From Siphonodentalium dalli (Eukaryota; Mollusca; Scaphopoda; Gadilida; Siphonodentaliidae): DNA of 64,000 nucleotides. The notes under the pieces are model-generated. The model was not told the DNA's origin. It was given only the letters and a program-made list of their open reading frames with translations, and did no database searches. Positions within the stretch are counted from its first letter, which is position 1. Each line of letters opens with the position of its first letter. Made by a program: the position numbers and the translations under genes. The stretch covers positions 121,078,126 to 121,142,125 of the forward strand of contig CP136069.1 in assembly GCA_032622095.1 (NCBI GenBank). The letters run 5' to 3'. Below, piece after piece: positions 44,935 through 56,990 of the stretch.

Positions 44935-45224
44935 TACAAGTGTCCCATTTTTCTCCCTCGAAAAAATCATTTCTAGCTGAATGAGGAGCTCCATATTATC
45001 TCTTACAATGTGGACTAGAGAGGTCCAACCGACGTATAAATGTTAAATGTGTATATGCGAAGATAGCCGTCTGGCTGCAAACTAGATATTGTCTTTAATT
45101 CTGGTGGCACTTCTCGTTCCAATTGTATTATTTTGTACACTAGAATCTTTATAAGAACTAGATCTGTGACTGTCCCAATGGGACTAAGGATACCCCCGTG
45201 GTTTTAAAACACTACAATGTTTCA

Positions 45225-45890
45225 CATGTCAGTATACATTTAGTTAAAATAACAAATAACAGATTCCCATTGCAGGTGCACAACCATGTCCATAATTCTA
45301 AACCTATTGACCGAAAAATGTAGGAATAAAAGCTCGAACAAAATTATGCATGTTGCGAAAAAGGGAAATAACTCAACAAAAAAAGTCGGACAGACGTTAT
45401 AATAACAGGTGCACAGGTTCCCATGGTACTAAATATATGTGCCAAGTTTGAAAAACATTGACCTAAACATGTAGGAATAAATGCTCGGACAAAATTATGC
45501 ATGTTGCGAAAATATTTTCTAAGTCGAAAAAGAGGGGTAAATCCACACAAAAACGTCGGACAGACGTCATAATCGCAGGTGCACAGACTCACATGGTACT
45601 AAATACCTGTGCCGAGTTAAAAACAAATTGACCTAAATATGTAGGAATAAAAGCTCGGACAAAATTATACATGTTGCGAAAGAGAGGGACAACTCCATCA
45701 AAAAAAGTCCGACGGACGTCATAAAAAAGTCGCAGGTGCACAGGTTCCCATGGTGGTTGATGTCTGTGCCAAATTTAATGGAACATGATAAAAAACGACT
45801 GAGAAAAACTCCGGACAAATTTGTGTCCACGGACGGACGGACACGCTGATTCCAGTATACGCCCCACAATTTTGTTGCGGGGGTTTAATT
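45225..45890 (+). repeat. ~175-bp tandem repeat, about 3.5 copies
   Basis: Successive units contain CAGGTGCACAGGTTCCCATG, GACCTAAA-ATGTAGGAATAA, GCTCGGACAAAATTATGCAT, GTTGCGAAA and GTCGGACAGACGTCATAA. The array closes with ACGGACGGACGGACACGCTG and ATTCCAGTATACGCCCC, followed by a TTGTTGCGGGGG terminus. This kind of unit and closing phrase is widespread in bivalve intergenic DNA, one of the reasons for the molluscan placement. Confidence 0.85.
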
Positions 45891-47965
45891 AAGATATATT
45901 CTTAATACTTGGCTTGGAATCACCATACATCTTTAGTGACTATACCTGCCAACTATAACTCATCATAAAGACGACATGAAGATAATCGCTTTAGACTATC
46001 TATTGCAATGCATGCATACTATACGTGTACCTGCTATTGTGTCAAGCATATACATGTCTGTATGTGTATCCTGGACACAAATTGCGCAATAATGTTTAAG
46101 GAACTGAATTATTGGCTGCGCTGTGAGTTCAAGCGAAATAACAAATTTAATAAAGGTCTCTAACACAACTTACACCAACAAAACTTAAATGAAAAAATAG
46201 ATTGAATTTGTTTTTATTTTCATAATTATTAACCCTCCAACAATGAGATTTCTCATGGCAAAACCATTTTTATGCAAACATTACTGTTACAGTGGAATTA
46301 CCAAATACAAGTCCAATTAGTCCAATAAGATACCAACATTTAATCAAAACTTCAACATTGAAAAAGGTCAAAGCATCTAAAAATATTCATAAAATCAATC
46401 AAATTTTCTATTCGTGAACAATATTTCTTGTATGAATCTGTATTTCGACGGGGCCAAAATATAGACTTGAGCTAAAACTCACACATTTTGACATTAATTG
46501 GATAGTATGCACATTCAGTAAGCATAACAGTGATGGTAACATATCTCCTTGTACCACACTCCGTTGATATAATGGCATTTCTCTGGGAAATCACACCTAA
46601 CGTGTGGAAACCAACGACATATCACATGAAGTGTTCTGGATGCGCCATCTAACCGAAGACAACAAGCCGACAACGACTGAAAGCTAACTCAACACACAGA
46701 CCCCCCACGATTGCGGGATGAGCAGAAATAGACAAAATTATGGTACCAATTCTACCATATTGACGATTCCTTCCACATTGAGATATGACCACCCACTAAA
46801 TATGGACTCCCTGGCGTGCCCGCAAAAGCGCAAACCGATTGTGACGCATTGTGCCATTGTTTCCACTAATGTGCAATTCATATTCTCCGTTATACAGTTT
46901 CTATCGAACACCTGTCACTGAACGATATCACACGTTCGAACCCTTTGACCTGAATGTTATAATAGCATTGTTGCAGTACATAATTGCATATCTCGCAATT
47001 AGCATCGAGGTCAATTATTATGTGTGTTCCGCCAACGCATTGCTCTGCACTGTTCATCCTCACCAATGCTGTACAAACGTAATATAGGGTGTCCCGAAGA
47101 CGAGTCGGACGACCAAGTGCCAGTAGCGAGTCGACAATGTTTTTCGTTTGCGGTGTCCAACACATAACAAATAATGTTCGGATAATTTTAACATAATAGT
47201 GTAAAATATTCTAATAGTATATACAGATACTGGGGGATTGGAAAACAAGTTCTTGAAACTTAGATGAACAGCCGCTCCCCACAATACAGAATAAGTACAA
47301 CACAACATATATAAACAGTAATTTGAATAGGATATGTTTGGCGTGACTGGTGCATGCATGCAATAGTTAAATATGTATCTATATTTGCGAATGTCTGTAT
47401 GTCAGTGTTCTATAGAAATTCACGGGGGCCGTCTAGATGGTTACCAAAGGGGTGTCTCAATCCTCTGACAAGTGAATAAGCAGACACCTGGTTGCTAATG
47501 GTCACGCTCACACAGGGGTGGTGGCAAACCTTTTAATGAATTATTAGACATTTAACAATCAAACACATGTTATAACCTTGATGATGCTATTAATATTTTT
47601 AATTTCGGTAACAATGTTTATACTACATGCACGTACACGAATATGAATTTGTATACGCTAATTGATTTTCATGCCTGAAATGTTTGTTTTACTGAGTTTA
47701 ACTTGGAAATTGTACCATTTTTATATTAGAACATTTTCTGCAAAATGTGTAGTTCCGAAACTCCCTTCACCGACAACGAAGTGGGCCAGGAAAACCACTG
47801 TAAAAAACCCTTGTATTAATTTGTACTATATTTTAGGGGGAAAATATGGAACCTGGAATCCGAAGCCACTTACTAGCGCTGCCTCCAGGATCGATGTCGG
47901 ACCTCATCGTGCTTCGGAAATACATATCTGATGTTCAAATACTAATCATAATGAGATTTTATATA
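45891..47965. other. No gene recognised
   Basis: A 64-codon frame from ATG 47,846 (EPGIRSHLLALPPGSMSDLI, with an acceptor-like TATATTTTAG just upstream) is a weak exon candidate. Nothing else stands out over 2 kb. Confidence 0.35.
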
Positions 47966-47966
47966 G

Positions 47967-47999
<33 letters not shown>

Positions 48000-48023
48000 C
48001 TATATATATATATATATATCTAT
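47966..48023. repeat. (TA)n microsatellite
   Basis: Two TA tracts separated by GC/C interruptions, about 58 bp. Confidence 0.95.
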
Positions 48024-48268
48024 ATATTTCTTTTTAAACTTGGTCTATCCTGTTTGAACGCGACACTCCGATTGGCCCAACTATACACGGTCGTTCACCA
48101 CGAAAATTTCATGCTACAACTCACACGCTTAACTCAACTGACCATGTCAATCATTACTTGATTACCACTAAACTATAAGCATTAACCGCCGAAGTGCCAC
48201 TTCACTTCTACCGAGACTGTCGAGACAAATGATTTCCACTCCACGTTGTGTCGTGGAAATATGTCATT

Positions 48269-49617
48269 AGAGACCTTTCGCATCCTCACGTTTACGATTA
48301 CGAATACGGATAGCTATTCGTAGTCGTAAGTCTATCCGTATGGCCAAAAAGGTCTTTCGCAAAACGACTACGCGTAAGAGTTTTGACGAACACGTACCAT
48401 CATTATTTTGTACCACTTTTAGAACTCAAAGCGTGTTTGGTATACAGTCCCTTAATACTTCACATATCGTCTCATTGGCAACAATGCGATAATCAGGACC
48501 TGTTTGTTGTCAATAATTCGACCAGTCACAACCTACGACCCGGGATTCTCGTGATATATTGTGGCAATACAGGTATAAATGTCAGGTCAAATGTGGTGGA
48601 AATTCAGTTCGATGTTATTATGGATGACCTGATAGACGTTATGCTGATGGGGGAAGATGGGTTCCTGAATTTGGACCTCACATCAACCACGACTCCAGAT
48701 CCTTCCAGTCCGCAATTTGATTTCAATGCGATTTCGGCTTCACAGGCCTATCACCTCTTTGGGTTTAGGAAATCCGACATAATGTTGATGTGCTTGCTGA
48801 TGGGAATCAATTCTGATTTGGTACTACCAAATCGAAACAAAGTCGACACGGTGTAGGAGCGATGTGCATCAAGTGGCTTTTTTGTGTCAGACAAACCGGC
48901 AAAATTTCGTAGAACAAAATATTGATAAATAACAGGTGCAATTTTATACTTATATAGACTGTGGTTAGCATTAATTTTGGGGAATTACTCGATTCTGATA
49001 ACAGAAGCGGCATTTAAAAAAAAAATGTTGTTGGAATCTGATGATATGGGGACATCTAATCGGATTGAGTACCTTGAAATGCCGCATTTGTGCGAGTTGT
49101 GTTTTTTTAATTTAAAATAAATGCAAAGAACAAACCTAACAGAGACTGCTGAGCTCGGGTGATGTCCGTGGGTGTGCCAAATATTATTTTAGTAACACCA
49201 AATCCATGTCAGCCGTGTATTTTTTGGCGACTGGTTTCATAGTGCACTTCTATTACTGCAAAGTTTTGTATCGAAGCCAGCGATGACTATCCGTTGTGAA
49301 TAGCGATCTGATTTCACGGGAAGCCCGAGATTCACGACGACAAGTAGAGTGATTGCCAATCTTAACAGCACACCGATGGCGTAGCTCAATATAACTGGAT
49401 GGTTTACGTGATATACATATACAGTCTCGAACGGAGTAAAGTAATATATTGCAGAAAATAAATTTCAGGTGTTATTTGAGCTTATTAGAAACCATGAAAT
49501 CGTAACCGTTATTACGGATAGTAAAATACGACAACGATTAGAAAGTACACAAATGTTGGTGACGTAGTACCCTATCCGTATCCGTAATCGTAAACGTGAG
49601 TTTTGCGAAAGGTCTCT
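48269..49617 (+). mobile_element. Complete but degraded PIF/Harbinger element
   Basis: Terminal inverted repeats of about 45 bp begin AGAGACCTTTCGCA (48,269) and end TGCGAAAGGTCTCT (49,617). They continue inward with CACGTTTACGATTACG and ATACGGATAG on the left and the complement on the right. ATT flanks both ends (48,266-48,268 and 49,618-49,620), a 3-bp target duplication as expected for this superfamily. The interior carries only the start of a transposase (48,621-48,910). The element is 1.35 kb, too short for the normal two-gene Harbinger, so it is internally deleted. Confidence 0.85.
48621..48910 (+). pseudogene. HARBI1-like transposase N-terminal remnant
   Basis: From ATG 48,621 the frame reads MDDLIDVMLMGEDGFLNLDL, then a Pro/Ser/Asp stretch and QAYHLFGFRKSDIMLMCLLM, GINSDLVLPNRNKVDT. 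This matches the N-terminal helical region of HARBI1-like transposases (FRF-K-D, LPD, LPNR-KV). A stop follows at 48,855; shifting one base gives GVGAMCIKWLFCV, matching the expected G-EALCI-L-R-CYP block, so one indel broke the frame. The DDE nuclease core is absent. It sits inside matching terminal repeats, which independently supports the assignment. Confidence 0.7.
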
Positions 49618-49689
49618 ATTAACAGGGGTAACTTTTTACGAGAAATATAATGGTGGTCGAGGGTTAGAATTTTCTAAAGTGACGGTGTT

Positions 49690-51058
49690 GCTGTCAGGGG
49701 CAGAAAAGGGGGAGAGCGGCAAAACAATTTATCGCCGATTTCCACCAAACTTATACATAATCATCTCCAAGATATGAGGAATCTAATGGTGTGGTTTAAA
49801 TAAGCCAAAGTGTCACCGTTTGAGTCAGGGGTGCATGGAAGAGGAGTGGGGCACCACAAATGATAAAATCAATTTTAGCGCCCATTTCCACCAAATTGAT
49901 ACACATTCTTTTCTATGATACACAATGTACACGGAATCTAATTGTGTGATATAAAGATTTCATATTGTTGCCGTTTGATGAGAGATGGGGAGGGTTCGGA
50001 ACTAAATTTGATAAGAATCCTTTCAGTCGCCGATTGCCACATAACTTATACTTAATAATCTCAACGATATCAGGAGTCCAATGGTGTGATTTAAAGCTGT
50101 CAAGATTGGCGTAATTCGAGTTCGTGTGTGCACTGAAGGGGAGAGGGGAACAACAATTGATTAAATTATTTTAGCTCCGATTTCCACCATAATTGATACA
50201 CGTTATAAGCCGTGCTAGTAGGAGAAGAATGTTGTGGCTTAAAGATATCAAGAGTGACGTCATTTGAGTCAGGAGTGCTCTGAATGGGAGAGGATCACCA
50301 CACAGCTAAACATATTTTAGCGCCGATTTCCAACAAATTGATACGCATTCTTCTCCATGATACGAAAAATTTAATCTAGTGATTTAAAGGCGCTAATTTT
50401 GTGCGTTTGGTTGAGAGATGGGGGGGGGGGGCCTCTAGATTTTATAAGAATCTGTTTAGTCGCCGATTGTACCAAACTTATACCTAATCATTTCCATGAA
50501 ATCAGGAGTCTAATGATGTGGTTTAAAGATGTCAAAAGTGGCGCCGTTCGAGTCAGGGTGCATGGCTGGTCACGGGAGAGGGACGCCAAAATTTATAAAA
50601 AATTGTTTTAGTGCCGATTGCCACCCAAGTGATACACATTCTTCTCCATGATATAAGTATCTAATCGTGCGATTTAAAGATGCCCAATTGGTGCGATTTG
50701 GATGAGAGAGAAAATCAATCTGATAATAATTTGTTTAGTCGCAGATTGTCACCAAACGTATACATAATACTATCATGATATCAGGAGTCTAATGGTGTGG
50801 AAAGAGCTGTAAAAAGTGGTGTCGTTCGAGTCAGGGGTGCACGGAAGAGGAGAGGGCGCACAAATTTAGCGCCGATTTCCACCAAATTAATAGTAACCTT
50901 TCTCCATGATATTGTGAATCTAATTTTGTGGTTTAAAGATGTCAAAAATGGCGCCGCTTGATGCAGGGGTGCACGGATGGGAATATGGACACCAAAATCG
51001 ATAAATCTATTTTTAGCTCCGATTTCTACAAAATTAATACAAACAACGACGGTGTCTA
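49690..51058 (+). repeat. ~147-bp satellite, about 10 copies
   Basis: The phrase GCCGATTTCCACCAAA or a close variant recurs at about 49,734, 49,883, 50,030, 50,176, 50,321, 50,463, 50,612, 50,742, 50,872 and 51,019. Spacing is mostly 142-149 bp, with two of 130. Units are of two kinds: A (ACTTATACATAATCATCTCC, followed by GTCAGGGGTGCACGG) and B (TTGATACACATTCTTCTCC, followed by TTTGATGAGAGATGGGG). They mostly alternate, giving a ~294-bp higher-order unit. Divergence between copies is considerable. The array ends at a C-run (51,060-51,070). Confidence 0.85.
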
Positions 51059-52439
51059 CCCCCCCCCCCCCGACTTTGGCCAGACATGTTCACAAGTTGG
51101 ACATTTCATGCCTGACACATTATAAATTGTACACTACATAATATAGGTTGAATTGTGCAAACCTCGTTGTTTGGTTGATCTATGTGAATAATTAGGGACA
51201 ATTAGACATATTTGTTATTGCCAATATGCATGTAACGCATGCGTATAACACAAGTGTTTACTAGTTATAATATGCCCCGCTCCTCGCACTTTAAAGACAT
51301 GCTATGTACTCATTTCACTACTTCAAACTGATAGTTGACGACTCAGCCGCTACACACATTTGAAGAATGTATCATTAAACTATTGTCGGAAAATTCAACA
51401 ACAATGGATGTACCATTACGTAAAACACGACATCTGAACTACGCAAAATGTGAAGAAACAGTCCGCCGATAAACAAACGAGAATGAGTGTGCTAACGGGA
51501 GGAGTCACTATAATTGATGTATATGATATAATGATGTTGTGTTCTAACAGTTTTGATACACATTTAATTAAAATACATGCTGTGAGTAAGTTTATGCGCT
51601 GTGCGTGTACCCCAGCCGATTGTTTCACATCAATTTAACACAAATTAATGAAGCGGTAATCAAACCAACAAAGAACGATAAATGAAAGTAACAAGCAGAA
51701 TCAGGAAGTGTCAAGAGCGAGCTGAAATGAACAACTGACGGAAACAGAGCGCAAGTCACACCACGCAACTACGTCATCGGAGATTACTGCATTTGATTTA
51801 CTATGGTAAAATAAAGCCGTTAGTATTGGAAATAATTCTGAACAGCATGCTAATATGTCAATTTTCGGTGTGACTCAAGCGTGGGTTCCACAGTATCAGA
51901 GTTTCCCGTACTGTGTGGACAGCACCACATCGTATACCTTCTGAGAACCGAAGAGAACAAGGTGAGTGAAATTATAGCGAATGACCTATATTGTTATATG
52001 GTGTGGCATGGGAAGGTTATAGCCGCCATTAAAGTACACGTGTAGCCACAGACGCTTTCCAGGAAATGGTCTGATGAAATGTAAATTCACTTGTATTAAT
52101 TTAGTGGATTGTGATAACGTCTGTGGAGAATCGAACGGACCATTTATCAGTCTTGTGTCATATTATCCCACTATCCGGCACGCATGGTGTCTGCAATACA
52201 GGGGCTCCATTCGATTTCTCCGACCGGAACCCTACTTCCGGACGTCCCACGTTTAATGTATAATACATATACCTAAGTTAATTAGCATGAGCTCTCAGGC
52301 AAACTAAATCAACACTGTTCCAAATCATCTCATTGTCTGTGAAAGTCTTTAAGGCTTGTCCTGTACGGCTGTAGTGTACACTTATCAGTGTCGATATTAG
52401 CCTTCAATTATATGTATTATGCGTATGACCGCTGTCAAC
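51059..52439. other. No gene recognised
   Basis: Nothing supported; the frame 52,074-52,256 (plus) is short and unfamiliar. Confidence 0.4.
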
Positions 52440-52860
52440 TATATCTATATATGAAAGTGTCAATTACACTGTAGCTCAACTTGTGAAGGAGTTGAGTTTT
52501 TGCTGAGTAATGAGTAGAACGATAAAGAAGAAGGAAAGTCAAAAAGTTACAGTAAAGGCCTAAACGGGGTGTATTGTGTATATAGATGAAATTATTATCA
52601 TTTCAAACATTAGCTCCAATAAATCGGAGCTTCCGGTGTGGATTCAAATTTGAAATACGAGATGGCTGCTGGCGGCCATGTTTTTAACGAATTTCGGATA
52701 AATTGGATAGCTCCCATCTAGAGGTCACCCCGAAGAACCATATGAAGTTTGGTGTCGGTCGGATGAGGGCTGTGGTCTGTAGTGTGCACCAAATGATATG
52801 GTTGATGCACGGATAGGTCAAACTTGAATTGACTCAATCTAGACTTTGTCAAGTTGAGCT
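52440..52860 (+). repeat. Single copy of the 55.5-56.6-kb repeat family
   Basis: A head module (GAAAGTGTCAATTACACTGT, then AGCTCAACTTGTGAA) and one body unit (GATGGCTGCTGGCGGCCATG, then CACCCCGAAGAACCATATGA) match the larger array at 55,540-56,610, which begins with the same head module. The head is followed by GTAAAGGCC and about 100 bp of its own sequence. Confidence 0.8.
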
Positions 52861-53123
52861 AAAAATTTCAATGCATTCTATTTTTAAATCAAAATTGCAT
52901 AGCTTGTACAAATTTATGATTGTATAATCGCTATACATATCAATTTAAGTTTTAGTAATGACACTAAACAAGTAAGATGATTTATCGTGCAGTTGATATT
53001 GTTAACATATCATCTGCAGATCGATTTATATTTGGGCTGTGAGCATGCACCTGACACTCACTATAGTGATATATTCACATAATACACCCACAATCACGCA
53101 GTTCAGGAAAATAGAAAGTAAGC

Positions 53124-54729
53124 CACATCATCATGAACACACATACTGATCTATACCGTCCCGATAACGGTCACATCATCATGAACACACATACTGATCT
53201 ATACCGTCCCGATAACGGTCAGATCATCTTGAACACACATACTGATCTGTACCGTCCCGATAACGTCACATCATCATGAACACACATACTGATCTATACC
53301 GTCCCGATAACGGTCACATCATCATGAACACACATACTGATCTATACCGTCCCGATAACGCCACATCATCATGAACACACATACTGATCTATACCGTCCC
53401 AATAACGCCACATCATCATGACCACACATACTGATCTATACCGTCCCGATAACGGTCACATCATCATGAACACACATACTGATCTATACCGTCCCGATAA
53501 CGGTCACATCATCATGAACACACATACTGATCTATACCGTCCCGATAACGCCACATCATCATGAACACACATACTGATCTATACCGTCCCAATAACGCCA
53601 CATCATCATGAACACACATACTGATCTATACCGTCCCAATAACGCCACATCATCATGACCACACATACTGATCTATACCGTCCCGATAACGTCACATCAT
53701 CATGAACACACATACTGATCTATACCGTCCCGATAACGGTCACATCATCACGAACACACATACTGATCTATACCGTCCCGATAACGGTCACATCATCATG
53801 AACACACATACTGATCTATTCCGTCCCGATAACGTCACATCATCATGAACACACATACTGATCTATACCGTCCCGATAACATCATCATGAAAACACATAC
53901 TGATCTATACCGTCCCGAGAACGGTCACATCATCATGAACACACATACTGATCTATACCGCCCCGATAACGGTCAAATCATCATGAACACACATACTGAT
54001 CTATACCGTCCCGATAACGTCACATCATCATGAACACACATACTGATCTATACCGTCCCGATAACGCCACATCATCATGAACACACATACTGATCTATAC
54101 CGTCCCGATAACGCCACATCATCATGAACACACATACTGATCTATACCGTCCCGATAACGCCACATCATCATGAACACACATACTGATCTATACCGTCCC
54201 GATAACGTCACATCATCATGAACACACATACTGATCTATACCGTCCCGATAACGGTCACATCATCATGAACACACATACTGATCTATACCGTCCCGATAA
54301 CGGTCACATCATCATGAACACACATACTGATCTATACCGTCCCGATAACGGTCACATCATCATGAACACACATACTGATATATACCGTCCCGATAACGGT
54401 CACATCATCATGAACACACATACTGATCTATACCGTCCCGATAACGTCACATCATCATGAACACACATACTGAGCTATACCGTCCCGATAACGTCACATC
54501 ATCTGAACACACATACTGATCTATACCGTCCCGATAACGGTCACATCATCATGAACACACATACTGATATATACCGTCCCGATAACGTCACATCATCATG
54601 AACACACATACTGATCTATACCGTCCCGATAACGTCACGTCATCATGAACACACATACTGATCTATACCGTCCCGATAACGGTCACATCATCATGAACAC
54701 ACATACTGATCTATACCGTCCCGATAACG
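53124..54729 (+). repeat. 47/48-bp minisatellite, about 34 copies
   Basis: The unit is ATCATGAACACACATACTGA, TCTATACCGTCCCGATAACG, then GTCACATC (48 bp) or TCACATC/CCACATC (47 bp). Runs of 48-bp units keep a reading frame that repeats a 16-residue peptide (MNTHTDLYRPDNGHII), while 47-bp units shift it, so no long protein is encoded. Variant pairs recur in blocks: CCCGATAACGCC followed by CCCAATAACGCC and then ATGACCAC appears near 53,353-53,425 and again near 53,545-53,665. Copies are otherwise almost identical, implying recent expansion or homogenisation. There are no unique spacers, so this is not a CRISPR array. Confidence 0.97.
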
Positions 54730-54783
54730 CAATTATAACTAACCAGCAATTCAAACAATTTATCATAAACTAGTAGGCCTTAA

Positions 54784-55157
54784 CCCTTTACCCAACAGAA
54801 CGGCCCTGTGCCAACGCATTCTCTTATATATGCGAGTCGACCATAGGTCTCCTCGCATACATAAGAGAATGCATTGGCTTAACACATTAAAAATTATAAA
54901 ATTGTTAAAGAATGTAAGAAAAAATGGTAAAAGTGTTAGGCCAATGCATTCTCTTATATATGCGAGGCGACCTATGGTCGACTCGCATATATAAGAGAAT
55001 GCATTGGCACAGGGCATAACTGTAACTATCACAATGTGGTCAAGGAGCCGGTTCCAATGATATCCATATTTGTATGGTTCTATTGAGACAGACCGAATAT
55101 ATTTTAGGCTGTTGAAGCTTTATTCGGCCGGTTTTGGCCGTTTTGTTGGGTAAAGGG
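54784..55157. mobile_element. 374-bp piggyBac-like MITE made of nested palindromes
   Basis: TTAA flanks both sides (54,780-54,783 and 55,158-55,161). Terminal inverted repeats of 22 bp (21 matching) begin CCCTTTACCCAACA. TTAA targets and CCC-starting ends are hallmarks of piggyBac elements. Inside are two hairpins: arms of 27 bp, beginning GCCAATGCATTCTCTTATAT, around a 15-base loop, at 54,810-54,878 and 54,940-55,008. The second is itself an inverted copy of the first, including the loop (CCATAGGTC against GACCTATGG) and outer words CCCTGTG/CACAGGG. The sequence can therefore fold as two small hairpins or as one large one. No coding sequence. Confidence 0.9.
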
Positions 55158-55161
55158 TTAA

Positions 55162-55539
55162 ATTGTGACAGCTCGTCTCTTTGCGTGTTTTAGCATTACA
55201 TAATTATAAGTGAACCAACCTCTGAAATTTAAATCAAAATGTCTGTTGTGACAAATATCAGAGATGCATCATGGCTTGTTTATCATCATCATGTGTAAAT
55301 AGGAGCATCCCTTGGGCGTGGAAAACTACGCCGGTGGTAATTCCAACAAAGGGCCATAACTCTGGTGAAAATTGCAGGCGGAACCCAAATTCGAACATGA
55401 CCTGTATTTTGAGCTAGTAAACTCACATACCAAATTTAATTCCAGACTTACTATAGTTATCATCCAGAAACTAAAAAAGCGAACGGATTAGACATAATAT
55501 TATATGACCAATAACATAATACGTCCGGCTCTTTTTAGT
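55162..55539. other. No gene; mollusc-style repeat scrap
   Basis: Around 55,345-55,440 the text AAAGGGCCATAACTCTGGTG, followed by GAAAATTGCAGGCGGAACC, resembles a widespread bivalve repeat. Nothing coding. Confidence 0.45.
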
Positions 55540-56610
55540 GAAAGTGTCAATATCACTGTAGCTCAACTTGGGAATGAGCTAATGTTTTGCTGAGCAATGA
55601 ATAGCATGATAACGAAAAAAAGAGGAAAGTAAACTAGAGGTCAACCCTAAAATCCATATGGTGTTTGGTGATGGTCGGATGAGGTATGTAGTCTGTAGGG
55701 TGCGCCAAAGGATTTAGTCATACAAAAAGTGAATTCCAGGATAGCCACTGGCGGCCATGTTTCTCAACGAATTTCGGTCAAAATAGGAGGCTCCCATCTA
55801 TAAGTCTACACGAAGATCCATATGAAGGTTGATGATCATCAGATGATGGATGTGGTCTTTAGGGTGTGCTTAATGATTGGGTCATACAAAGAATATAATC
55901 CAAAATGGCTGCCGACGGCTATGTGTTTCATCAAAAATTGGTCAAGTTTGATAGCTTCCATCTAGAGATGATTCTACACATGCCTGTAAATTTTCAAATC
56001 AATTGTCCACTAAATGCGGGCTGCGGGATGTGCCGATGGATTCTAATTTGAAATCCAAGATGGCTGCTGGCAGCCATGTTTTTTTTTTTTAAATTTCGGT
56101 CAAATTAGTAGGCTCCTATCTAGATGTCACCCCGAAGATCCGTATGAATGTTGGTGATGATCGGATGTGAGATGTGGTCTGTGGGGTGCGCCAAAGGATT
56201 TAGTCACACAAAGAGTAAATTCCAAAATCGCCGTTGGCGGCAATGTTTTTAACAAATTTCGGTCAAATTAGTAGGCTCCTAACTAGATATCACCCCGAAG
56301 ATCCATATGAAGTTTGGTGATGATCGGATGAGGGATGTGGTCTGTAGAGTGTACCAAAGGATTTAGTCCAGCAAAGAGTAAAATCAAAGATGGCTGCCGG
56401 TGGCCATGTTTTTCACCGAAAATAGTTCAAATTCGATAGCTCCCACCTACATGTGACCACAATCGTGGGCTGTAGGGTGTGCCGATGGATTCAAATTTGA
56501 AATCCAAGATGGCTGCTGGCGGCCATATTTTTCATCGAAATTCGAAAAATCTATAGGTAACCCTGAAGCCACATATGAAGTTTGGTGAAGGTCGGATGAG
56601 GGATGCCAAC
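55540..56610 (+). repeat. ~160-bp tandem repeat, six to seven body units after one head module
   Basis: The head (GAAAGTGTCAATATCACTGT) is followed by units containing GATGGCTGCTGGCGGCCATG, TTTCGGTCAAATTAGTAGGC, TCACCCCGAAGATCCATATG and GATGAGGGATGTGGTCTGTA. Units start near 55,740, 55,897, 56,051, 56,224, 56,388 and 56,506. Units vary in length, with the last shorter. Related single copy at 52,440-52,860. Confidence 0.85.
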
Positions 56611-56883
56611 ACAATCCGTTGCCTGAGAACTATAATGTCGTCAAGTCCATTTTGGAGGGGAAATGAAATAATGGTACATATCGTTTGAATCGCCGGGAAA
56701 TTTTCTTTCGTTTGATACCCATGAACCGTACATTCGCCCCACATATAAATGCACAATTTCTTCGTGCTATTATGCCGTGTCTCCTTGACCAATTGCACTA
56801 CCAAAAATCGTCACGTGGAAAAACTTTTGACCAATGGCGAACTCTGAAATTTGGATAAAAAGGTATCGCAAGAAAATAGCATT

Positions 56884-56990
56884 GTTTCCACTGTGTAGGA
56901 ACTGTTACATCGGAAATCGTTCTATCGCCGGTTTGTGATGGTTCTTGCCTGATTTGTGACGGTTCTTGCTGATCGAAATTATACATTTTC
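56884..56990 (+). repeat. Dispersed repeat, inverted relative to 60,400-60,515
   Basis: GGAACTGTTACATCGGAAAT, CGTTCTATCGCCGGT and ATGGTTCTTGCCTGATTTGT recur on the opposite strand at 60,400-60,515, about 3.5 kb away. Confidence 0.8.

Noticed and set aside
53845-54460. Open frames repeating a 16-residue unit
   Set aside because: Products of the 48-bp minisatellite; the frame is broken repeatedly by 47-bp units.
53124-54729. CRISPR array
   Set aside because: Units are contiguous tandem copies without unique spacers, in an evidently eukaryotic sequence.
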